DNA of 6,431 nt, from assembly GCA_964512085.1 (NCBI GenBank), contig CAZEIU010000033.1:1-6431 (forward strand). The letters are read 5' to 3'. The notes beneath the pieces were generated by a model. It was not told the origin of the DNA and ran no database searches. It saw only the letters and a program-made list of their open reading frames with translations. A program made the translations under genes and the position numbers. Numbering within the stretch: the first letter of the stretch is position 1; every line of letters starts with the position of its first letter. Below are positions 1 through 5,944 of the stretch, one piece after another. Source of the DNA: JAUPVL01 sp964512085. GTDB taxonomy: Bacteria > Patescibacteriota > Saccharimonadia > CAILAD01 > BJGX01.

Positions 1-32
1 AGCAAAAATATGATCAGTTGTAAAGACTATTG

Positions 33-3000
33 TTAATTATTCTGTACAGCTATCCAGTTGAATTCTGTATCGGTGCTTTGAGCAGGATCTATCACTATTA
101 CAAAGCCTTCATTAGTAACTTCAACCACGCCATACTTTGGCTCAATAACTCCGGTTGGAGTTACATTAATAACCGGCTTTTTAGCGTAAGGCTTTGAGAA
201 TAAGATTTTTACTTGGGTCTGTCCAGCTGGTACTTTTACTAAACCTGCAGTATCTTTACTTACTATGATATTGCCGGCAAACGTTGAGTTACCTTCAAAA
301 TTAACGTCGTTTTTAAACACTGTTTTATCTATAAAAGTAGCAAGCTTATAAAAAAACGAGGTATTTAAGAACTCTGCCGGACCAGTGACTTTTAGCGCAC
401 CGTTAGCAAATAAGTTGCCATTAACATTGAGATCTAGTGCTACAGTCGCTGCACTAATGTCTAATGTATTATTACTCTCTGGTTGGCCACTATGAGTAAT
501 TGTACTTTGGGCTGGAGTATTATCTGATCTATTGGTTTTACTAATACTATCAACAAATAGATTTAAGCCCTCTATTTGGTTAGCCTGTATCTTGTCGGCC
601 TTAAGGGTACCAGCAAATGTGGCGTTACCATTATTGTCAAAGCTCATTTTAGATTCTCCATCAGAGTTTAATACCTGGAGTTTACCTTCTTTGTTTAGCT
701 TAATAGCTATGTCGTTTTGTGTAGATGAGCTTATTGTGTTGATCTCAATTGCATCAGCAGTTACTTTTGGTGTTATTACTTCTAGGCCTGCAGTTACTCT
801 GTCGGTAGTGATTTCAGAAAGATTAACTGCACCAGCCAGCGCGTCTTTTTGGGTTACAAGCTTGCCAAGGGCAAATTTCGAGAAGTCTTCTGTAGTGGCC
901 ACTTTACCTTCAGTTTGTAGCCCATCAATAAGATCGGTCAGTTTTGCGCCATTGGCGACATCTTTTTTCACAAAGGCAGCAATTACTGCATGGCGTTCAG
1001 AGTCAGTATTTGGCACAAATTCAAAATCCATCATTGCTTGCCCAACTACCTGTCCAGCTTTTGTGGCCTTCATTGCGACACCCGGCTCAGATGATGGTGC
1101 AAGCAAGTCACCGGCCTTAATATTACCGTTGGCATTTGAAACCTTGAGAGGAACTCGACCTGAAAGGGCTACCATTACAGGAGCTGCATCAGGGTCCTCA
1201 ACATTACCCATTACTAGGCTTGGCAAAGTGGTAACAATACCAAATGCATTTTGATCATATATGTTGGTACATTTTTTTACTCCAGCGCGCATAGTTGCAT
1301 CTAAACAAATTACGTCACCAGGACCAATACTACCATCACGTGTGCCATATATCTCGGCAAGATCGGCACCCGTACCTTTAATAGAGGTTATGCGTACTTC
1401 ACCTTTACCCCCGGCGCCACCGTTACCACCGGTAGATGTGCCGCTAGTACCATATGCAGCTCCTCCGCCGCCACCGCCGCCACCTTGAGTACCGCCATTA
1501 GCACCATTACCGCCAGTACTACCAGTTAGAACGTTGTTACTGGCACCTCCGCCGCCACCGCCACCACCGTTACCAACACCCGCAGCACCAGCTGTACCAG
1601 CTTGTCCAGCGGTTGTTCCACCCGCAGCACCAGCGGTAGAGGCTGCGGCAGCTAGTCCACCGGCACCACCAGCACGCACAGTACATGTAGTAACTGCACA
1701 TCCGCCACCAGCACCACCACCAGAGCCACCACGTATACTACCAGAGCCAGGACCAGAGTTAGATGCGGCAGTTGTAGATGAGGCACCACCTCCGGCACCA
1801 CCCCAAAACGCATAGGCCCCTATAGTTGGAGTTACGGCGGCAGTAACACCAGTAGCACCACCACCACCACTATTGGTAGCTGCTGCGGTTGGGTTACCAC
1901 CAGTACCACCAGCAGTAGTCGTAGCGTTTGAGCCAGCAGAAATAGTACCACCACCACCACCACCACCGTTACCAACAGCTGCTGCAGCACCACCACCACC
2001 GCCAAATGCAGTCAAGTACTTGGTACCAGCACAAGCAGTTGTAGTACTAAAGCATGTCTGGCCACCTTGGGTACCAACATTACCGTTGGCGCCAGCTACA
2101 CCCGTACCACCGTTACCACCATTACCAATAGTAACAGGAACTGTGCTACCCAAAGTACTTGATGCAAAAGAAGAGGTGTTATAAGCGCCGCCGCCACCAC
2201 CACCGCCGCCCAGCTTGGCAGCCGATGAGACGTTAGCTGCCTGACCAGCACCGCCGCCACCGCCGCCGCCCCATGTCTCTATAATGTTTACAATCGAACC
2301 CGATGGTTTTGTCCAGGTAGAGGTTGTATTAATTATTTCAGTTTTTACATCACCACATGTAGCAATACTTAGAGTTCCCGAACCATTAGAGCTCAAACAG
2401 CCAGCTGCATCGGCAGTCGGTAGTGTCCAGGTATAGCTACCAGATGTTACGCCAGATTGCAGGGTGACGGTATTGGCGTTGGTGCTGTTCTCAAACACAA
2501 TCTTACCTGTCACGCTCGATGCGCTACCAACATTTATTTGCCCACCGGTGTTGTCTATCGTGCCAGAAAATGTCTTATTGCCAGCAAAAGTCTGAGTGCC
2601 AGTCGATACAAGGCCCGGATTACTACCGTCGGCGGTTTGTAACACGATATCTGTGCCCGATATCACTGCACCATTAGCACTCTTTGTCTGTGAGTCTATG
2701 GTACCGACCGCTGTTACGCCACTACCACCAGCGCCACAAGCTCCCCATATAGGTGCCGTGCCCGCACCACTAGTTTGCAAACACTGTGCGCCTGTTGAGG
2801 CGGCCGTTTCAGAAACCGTCCCATCTGTTGCAGAAATATATAATATGCCATTGGCGGCAGTAAACTTGCCTAGCTTGAGAGCAGTATCGGTACTGTCGCC
2901 TATAGTAATAGTATCGGCATCGGCATTGGTGCCAATATTTATACTGTCACAAGAAGCTGAGTTACATATAGATACACCCGTAGATGTAGCATCAGCAATA

Positions 3001-4031
3001 GTTAGGGTACCAGAGATCTTAGACTCTATACCACTTATCTTGATAGGGCCACCATCTGCAATAGACCAGTCACTACCAGCAATATTGACCACCCCGCCAT
3101 TACCATTCCCTATATTTACACCACCAGTACCAAGAGTATCAATATTTATAGTTGAGCCTTGCAACGAGAGAGTGTCTGAGTTTGAGTTTCCTATTGTTAT
3201 AGTGTCAGCATCAGTGTTTGTACCAATATTTATGGTGTCGCAAGCTGCTGAATTACATATATCCACTGTGGTAGCGGTAGCAGCACCCAAGGCCAATATG
3301 CCAGCACTATTAGTATCAAGACCTTGACCTGCGGCCACCTTAATATTGCCATTATTTTCTACTATAAACGCTCCCGTGCCATTTTTTTGGAGCTCTAGTA
3401 TATTTCCGCTTGCACCAGTTTTATTGATAAAAATTGAGCTAAGCGTGCCGCTATCTACCTGCACAGCAGTAGGTGCAAGCTTAATAAATGCGCTGGCATC
3501 TAACCCGCCCAATTGGTTGGCATTCATGGCGTATGGTACAGCTGATAATCGTCTAAATGGTGTCATCTCACCATCCCAAGTTGGCGATGGCGTGTTTGCA
3601 GTACCACCAACATTAATTGACAACCATAGTGTGTCTTGGTTCCAATCTACATTACTCGCAAATGCGGTAACAGACCCTAGATTTACAGAAAAATAACCAT
3701 TTTTTACGGTCACTCTATTGGTCTGAATACGACTTTCTGTCCATTTGAGTGTTCCACTACACGGTGAGCTCCCACCACTAACACAGCCGGTGCCGTCTTG
3801 ATAAATTTTGAACTCCAGATTATACAAACCATCGGCAACCACTGCGCCAGAGTTATCTAAGAGCCTGGCCTGATAGTTTAGTTGCTGGTTAATACCGGCG
3901 GCAGCCTTAGCCTTATTGGGCACAAATAATAATGCCATAGCCATACAAAAAAATGTAAATACAACTAGCACAAATTGTATGCTTTTAAAAATACCTAAAT
4001 AATATTTCTTTTGGTCTCTGTTTATATACAC
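33..4031 (-). CDS. Giant secreted fibre-like surface protein with glycine-rich block (1332 aa)
   Basis: The protein starts with a basic n-region and a long hydrophobic stretch (about residues 16-37) ending in NKAKA-AAG, which reads as a Sec signal peptide or an uncleaved anchor. Residues about 46-185 form a conserved globular domain (INQQLNYQARLLDNSGAVV through MTPFRRLSAVPYAMNA) that I know from many environmental and CPR secreted proteins. Residues 190-560 are a beta-rich stalk with repeated TINIGT/DTITIG-type strands and a GLVSTGTQTFAGNKTF segment typical of phage tail fibres. Residues 566-880 hold the glycine-rich domain, opening with a TWTKPSG...ETWGGGG signature. Residues 885-1022 form another module (GADLAEIYG, PGDVICLD, LSGRVPLKV, GDLLAPSSEPGVAMKATK). 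A coiled or beta stalk and a small C-terminal beta domain (about 1258-1332, ending FNWIAVQNN) follow. There is no LPXTG motif or C-terminal membrane segment. The start is GTG at 4029-4031 without a clear Shine-Dalgarno. An adhesin or contact fibre, perhaps trimeric, is inferred; no enzymatic motif is visible. Confidence 0.93.
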   Translation of the reverse strand: MYINRDQKKYYLGIFKSIQFVLVVFTFFCMAMALLFVPNKAKAAAGINQQLNYQARLLDNSGAVVADGLYNLEFKIYQDGTGCVSGGSSPCSGTLKWTESRIQTNRVTVKNGYFSVNLGSVTAFASNVDWNQDTLWLSINVGGTANTPSPTWDGEMTPFRRLSAVPYAMNANQLGGLDASAFIKLAPTAVQVDSGTLSSIFINKTGASGNILELQKNGTGAFIVENNGNIKVAAGQGLDTNSAGILALGAATATTVDICNSAACDTINIGTNTDADTITIGNSNSDTLSLQGSTINIDTLGTGGVNIGNGNGGVVNIAGSDWSIADGGPIKISGIESKISGTLTIADATSTGVSICNSASCDSINIGTNADADTITIGDSTDTALKLGKFTAANGILYISATDGTVSETAASTGAQCLQTSGAGTAPIWGACGAGGSGVTAVGTIDSQTKSANGAVISGTDIVLQTADGSNPGLVSTGTQTFAGNKTFSGTIDNTGGQINVGSASSVTGKIVFENSTNANTVTLQSGVTSGSYTWTLPTADAAGCLSSNGSGTLSIATCGDVKTEIINTTSTWTKPSGSIVNIIETWGGGGGGGAGQAANVSSAAKLGGGGGGGGAYNTSSFASSTLGSTVPVTIGNGGNGGTGVAGANGNVGTQGGQTCFSTTTACAGTKYLTAFGGGGGAAAAVGNGGGGGGGTISAGSNATTTAGGTGGNPTAAATNSGGGGATGVTAAVTPTIGAYAFWGGAGGGASSTTAASNSGPGSGSIRGGSGGGAGGGCAVTTCTVRAGGAGGLAAAASTAGAAGGTTAGQAGTAGAAGVGNGGGGGGGGASNNVLTGSTGGNGANGGTQGGGGGGGGAAYGTSGTSTGGNGGAGGKGEVRITSIKGTGADLAEIYGTRDGSIGPGDVICLDATMRAGVKKCTNIYDQNAFGIVTTLPSLVMGNVEDPDAAPVMVALSGRVPLKVSNANGNIKAGDLLAPSSEPGVAMKATKAGQVVGQAMMDFEFVPNTDSERHAVIAAFVKKDVANGAKLTDLIDGLQTEGKVATTEDFSKFALGKLVTQKDALAGAVNLSEITTDRVTAGLEVITPKVTADAIEINTISSSTQNDIAIKLNKEGKLQVLNSDGESKMSFDNNGNATFAGTLKADKIQANQIEGLNLFVDSISKTNRSDNTPAQSTITHSGQPESNNTLDISAATVALDLNVNGNLFANGALKVTGPAEFLNTSFFYKLATFIDKTVFKNDVNFEGNSTFAGNIIVSKDTAGLVKVPAGQTQVKILFSKPYAKKPVINVTPTGVIEPKYGVVEVTNEGFVIVIDPAQSTDTEFNWIAVQNN
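1401..2276 (-). repeat. Glycine-rich low-complexity block inside the fibre gene
   Basis: About residues 586-877 of the fibre protein are dominated by runs of five to eight glycines separated by Ala/Thr/Ser/Asn-rich segments. On the plus strand this appears as repeated CCACCA, CCGCC and ACCAC runs, giving a strong C-over-G skew that the rest of the gene lacks. The block is not a collagen-like G-X-Y repeat. Similar glycine-rich domains introduced by a TWTKPxG...WGGGG signature occur in phage tail fibres, where glycine-rich segments can fold as polyglycine-type helices; that structure is only an analogy here. Confidence 0.9.
1947..1967. repeat. Perfect (ACC)7 trinucleotide repeat
   Basis: Seven uninterrupted ACC triplets on the plus strand, in frame with GGT glycine codons on the coding strand. 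Shorter CCA/CCG runs lie nearby (about 1858-1870, 1989-2002, 2188-2210, 2251-2271). Being triplet-based, gain or loss of units would alter the length of the glycine tract without breaking the reading frame. Confidence 0.85.
2868..3005 (-). repeat. Stalk repeat copy B (CNSASC unit)
   Basis: Residues about 343-388 of the fibre protein, with ICNSASCDSINIGT followed by DADTITIGDS. It matches copy A closely at protein level and at DNA level over 2929-2970. The cysteines are C356 and C361, the same C-x4-C spacing. The conserved pair and the shared strand pattern suggest an internal duplication within the stalk. Confidence 0.85.
3159..3293 (-). repeat. Stalk repeat copy A (CNSAAC unit)
   Basis: Residues about 247-291 of the fibre protein. 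The unit contains ICNSAACDTINIGT followed by DADTITIGNS, and is repeated 97 codons further along the protein. The best-matching DNA (3220-3261) agrees with the second copy at 35 of 42 positions by my own alignment. The two cysteines (C259 and C264) are in a C-x4-C arrangement. Confidence 0.85.
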
Positions 4032-4044
4032 AAATAAATACCCA

Positions 4045-4077
4045 CAAACTTGCTATATATAAAACATAACAAGTTTG
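4045..4077. promoter_or_regulatory. Inverted repeat flanking the fibre-gene -10 box
   Basis: CAAACTTG (4045-4052) and CAAGTTTG (4070-4077) are perfect 8-base inverted arms separated by 17 bases. The predicted -10 hexamer (4063-4068) lies between the arms, one arm falling in the promoter spacer and the other in the leader. It could be an operator for a dimeric regulator or a leader hairpin. It is not a classic intrinsic terminator, since no T-run follows on the minus strand. Confidence 0.4.
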
Positions 4078-4091
4078 AGCTAATAATGCAA
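4063..4091 (-). promoter_or_regulatory. Predicted promoter of the fibre gene
   Basis: Read on the minus strand, TTGCAT (4091-4086) is followed by a 17-base spacer and TATGTT (4068-4063), with a TG immediately upstream as in an extended -10. Transcription would begin near 4055, leaving a leader of roughly 25 bases before the GTG. It lies in the 70-base gap after the 308-residue gene, so the fibre gene could be transcribed independently or by read-through. This is prediction by eye; CPR promoter consensus is not well established. Confidence 0.45.
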
Positions 4092-4101
4092 GATATATTA
4101 C

Positions 4102-5028
4102 TTATTCACAGTATTCGCACGTTTTTTTGTGCTTTCGGTGCTGATAGCGCCTTCCACCCCAAAAACAACCCAGTGCTATTAGTGGGATAGTTGTGTTGTA
4201 TATATAATCTGGCACCAACTCTCTATTTAGTATTTTATTAATTGGATTAGTACTGGTTTGACCCTTAACCACCACCACAAACTGATTAAACGCTGTCTCG
4301 CCAAATTTATCGATTACTTTTACTTTTATAGTGTAGAGCCCTGGGTTTTTATAGGTATGTTCGGCAAAAAACGTTTCGTCGTTGTCTCTACTAAAAAGAT
4401 CATTGCTGCTATTACCCCAATCTACACCAACGGCATATGGCGCTACACCACCGTTAAAAGTTATAGGCAGCCGAAATGGTTGACCTGGAAACACACCAGC
4501 AACTGTAGAGTCGTATTTAAGAATTAATGTAAAATTAGCTTCAATGTTTTCACCAGAGGCTTGTTGAGAGCTAGATAGAGATGGCTGAATACTTGGAGCA
4601 ATATAGTAAACTGTAGTTATTTGCGAGTCTGGGCTTGACTGATTAAGACCATCGTACTGTCGTGCCACAAGATCGTTTTTACCAATAAACAAATCTATCT
4701 GTAGCGCATAGCCACCATTTTGACAAACTGCAGAGCCAACAAATACATTGTTAGAGAATATCTTAACTATTAAGCCCGTGACACACGTGCCTTCAATGGT
4801 AATATTTTTCTGATCAACATTTTGCCCTTGTGCAGGAGAATCAATAGTTGGTGCAACACTTGGAGCAGCACCATTGACTGTCGATGTAATATTGGCTTGA
4901 CCGTTGCCGGTTAGGCTAAGAGCCTGTACCCTTAATGGCAGTACAAGACTGATGCCAACGAGTAATACAGTTAATAAACTAAAATATTCTATTAATTTTT
5001 TGACTTTTAGTTTTGCCACTACGATCAA
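4102..5028 (-). CDS. Membrane-anchored surface protein with Ig-like and PKD-like domains (308 aa)
   Basis: Residues 1-36 are a signal peptide (KLKVKK n-region, hydrophobic FSLLTVLLVGISLVL core, VQA-LS cleavage site). Residues about 60-143 resemble a bacterial Ig-like domain of the kind abundant in CPR exported proteins (TIDSPAQGQNV, NITIEGTC, FVGSAVCQNGGY), with C82 and C102 placed to form a disulfide. Residues about 163-256 look like a PKD domain, with the canonical HTYKNPGLYTIKVKVID strand pattern. A short membrane segment (about 275-292, around IPLIALGCFWGG) is followed by a basic RRYQHRKHKK stop-transfer tail and a terminal CEYCE. The topology is therefore an extracellular body with an intracellular tail. 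The start is uncertain: TTG at 5028 gives 308 residues, while a GTG three codons later (5017-5019) is equally plausible. There is no clear Shine-Dalgarno. The exact role is unknown; an adhesion or scaffold function is inferred from the domains. Confidence 0.88.
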   Translation of the reverse strand: MIVVAKLKVKKLIEYFSLLTVLLVGISLVLPLRVQALSLTGNGQANITSTVNGAAPSVAPTIDSPAQGQNVDQKNITIEGTCVTGLIVKIFSNNVFVGSAVCQNGGYALQIDLFIGKNDLVARQYDGLNQSSPDSQITTVYYIAPSIQPSLSSSQQASGENIEANFTLILKYDSTVAGVFPGQPFRLPITFNGGVAPYAVGVDWGNSSNDLFSRDNDETFFAEHTYKNPGLYTIKVKVIDKFGETAFNQFVVVVKGQTSTNPINKILNRELVPDYIYNTTIPLIALGCFWGGRRYQHRKHKKTCEYCE

Positions 5029-5055
5029 TATTGTAGCATATTGGTTATGATTTAC

Positions 5056-5086
5056 ATTATAATGATAAAAATGAAACTATTTTCAA
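5056..5086 (-). promoter_or_regulatory. Predicted promoter of the Ig/PKD gene
   Basis: On the minus strand, TTGAAA (5086-5081) precedes TATAAT (5061-5056) with a 19-base spacer, longer than ideal. Transcription would start near 5049, about 20 bases before the TTG codon. The -35 lies inside the first codons of the divergent gene, so the two promoters physically overlap. A second minus-strand candidate is TACAAT (5035-5030), which lacks a recognisable -35 but would give an almost leaderless message. Confidence 0.35.
5058..5063 (+). promoter_or_regulatory. Candidate -10 box for the 257-residue gene, suggesting a leaderless mRNA
   Basis: A perfect TATAAT ends seven bases before the ATG at 5071, so transcription would begin at or next to that ATG. 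It sits in CATTATAATG (5055-5064), a perfect palindrome that supplies a TATAAT on both strands. No good -35 is visible at 16-18 bases. The call rests on the hexamer and its spacing to a start codon that lacks a Shine-Dalgarno. Confidence 0.35.
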
Positions 5087-5844
5087 TACATTATAATAAG
5101 TTAGCAAGCCTTAGCTATTATGGCTTGTTGCATTTCATAAGTGCACTTATATTGTTGTCGCCACAAATTGTATATGCATCTACATCAAACAACTATAGTA
5201 TTCAAGAAGATTTCTTGGGCAGCGGTGGAGTTATAGAGTCTTCGAGTCCCAACTATCAATCGCTTGATTCTATTGGTGGAGTTGGTGTAGGCGACTCGGC
5301 AAGTCCAAACGTTCCCTCGAGCGGATCTCAAGGACAATCGGGCTATACCACGACCAACGATCCATCGCTTAACTTTATTGTTACTGGTTCGACTGTTGCA
5401 CTAGGTGCTCTTTCTAGCTCTGTTGCCAAAACAGCCACTGGGAGCTTTAGTGTGCTTAACTATACTAGCTCGGGATATATTGTACAGATAGTCGGGAATA
5501 CTCCGTCTAATGGTAATCATAACCTAACCAACATGGCAACGGCTACAGCTAGTTCTGTAGGCAATGAACAGTTTGGTATCAATCTCGTAGCCAATACTTC
5601 GCCAGCCAGCTTTGGGGCAGACCCAGTTCAACAGCCTAGCACTAGTTTTAGCTATGGCACTGCAGCCACCGGATACAACACTACCAATCTATACAAATAC
5701 GTCGATGGTCAAACTATCGCCACCGCAACCAGAGCCTCTGGCAAGACTGATTACACCATTTCTTACTTAGCAAATATATCAATTGCCACACCCAACGGTA
5801 GCTATTCTTCAAATCAAACTCTAGTTTGTGTTGGTACATACTAA
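5071..5844 (+). CDS. Secreted beta-sandwich surface protein of CPR type (257 aa)
   Basis: I place the start at ATG 5071. It gives a conventional signal peptide (MKLFSIHYNK n-region, core around LLHFISALILLS, cleavage near VYA-STS). The frame is open upstream to a TTG at 5041 with ATGs at 5047 and 5062, but these would add a hydrophobic MVMIYIIMIK stretch ahead of the signal. The mature protein begins with a NYSIQEDFLGSGGVIESSSPNYQSL motif, a Ser/Gly linker, then a beta-rich domain (DPSLNFIVTGSTVALGALSSS, FSVLNYTSSGYIVQI, EQFGINLVANTSP). It ends DYTISYLANISIATPNGSYSSNQTLVCVGTY-like strands at the C-terminus. I recognise this as a family common in Saccharibacteria exported proteins, with no established function. 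No membrane anchor or sortase motif follows. The single mature cysteine is five residues from the end. A surface or appendage subunit role is inferred only. Confidence 0.88.
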   Translation: MKLFSIHYNKLASLSYYGLLHFISALILLSPQIVYASTSNNYSIQEDFLGSGGVIESSSPNYQSLDSIGGVGVGDSASPNVPSSGSQGQSGYTTTNDPSLNFIVTGSTVALGALSSSVAKTATGSFSVLNYTSSGYIVQIVGNTPSNGNHNLTNMATATASSVGNEQFGINLVANTSPASFGADPVQQPSTSFSYGTAATGYNTTNLYKYVDGQTIATATRASGKTDYTISYLANISIATPNGSYSSNQTLVCVGTY

Positions 5845-5859
5845 TGTTGTAAAAAAGTA

Positions 5860-5888
5860 TTGGCATTAAAAAGCGCTTATGTTAAAAT
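5860..5888 (+). promoter_or_regulatory. Predicted extended -10 promoter of the last gene
   Basis: TTGGCA (5860-5865), a 17-base spacer and TAAAAT (5883-5888), preceded by TGT so that the -10 is of extended type. The predicted transcription start is near 5895, giving a leader of about 50 bases. A perfect AAGCGCTT palindrome (5871-5878) lies in the spacer and is a possible operator. This is the best-formed promoter in the window, and it shows that the last gene need not depend on the upstream one. Confidence 0.55.
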
Positions 5889-5934
5889 AAATGCATACTA
5901 TTTAACAATAATATAGACAATAAGAGATATATTT

Positions 5935-5941
5935 GAGAGGT
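5935..5941 (+). promoter_or_regulatory. Shine-Dalgarno site of the last gene
   Basis: GAGAGGT lies three to four bases before ATG 5945, complementary to the usual 16S rRNA tail. The spacing is slightly short. It is the only convincing Shine-Dalgarno in the window and fixes the start of the partial gene. Confidence 0.65.
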
Positions 5942-5944
5942 AAT

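Larger units (their letters stand above)
5053..5097. repeat. 11-base direct repeat TACATTATAAT
   Basis: TACATTATAAT occurs at 5053-5063 and again at 5087-5097, with starts 34 bases apart. Both copies contain the self-complementary ATTATAAT core. The first copy lies in the divergent promoter and the second within the first codons of the plus-strand gene. It may be a paired regulator site, or a coincidence of AT-rich DNA. Confidence 0.5.

Noticed and set aside
1401..2276. CRISPR array or collagen-like repeat
   Set aside because: The repeats are short triplets without unique spacers, the frame is coding throughout, and glycine is not placed every third residue.
532..3696. Several long open frames on the plus strand opposite the fibre gene, some proline-rich
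   Set aside because: They are mirror images of the fibre gene. The proline-rich stretches are the reverse complement of glycine codons, and none shows a signal peptide, domain or ribosome site. The minus-strand reading is far longer and fully domain-structured.
33..4031. Prophage remnant, because of the tail-fibre-like stalk
   Set aside because: There is a signal peptide, and no capsid, terminase, portal, baseplate or integrase gene is visible nearby; the neighbours are other exported proteins.
4258..4527. Open frame on the plus strand inside the Ig/PKD gene
   Set aside because: It is antisense to a well-supported CDS and has no recognisable protein features.
5103..5129. Hairpin with CAAGCC/GGCTTG arms in the signal-peptide codons of the 257-residue gene
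   Set aside because: The six-base perfect stem has an 11-base loop and lies well inside the coding region; stems of this size are expected by chance.
33..5844. Recoding of UGA as glycine (as in Gracilibacteria/SR1)
   Set aside because: The complete genes use GGN for glycine, end in TAA, and are open at natural length under the standard code.
5845..5944. Intrinsic terminator after the 257-residue gene
   Set aside because: The gap has A-runs and an 8-base AAGCGCTT palindrome without a loop, but no stable stem followed by a T-run on the plus strand.
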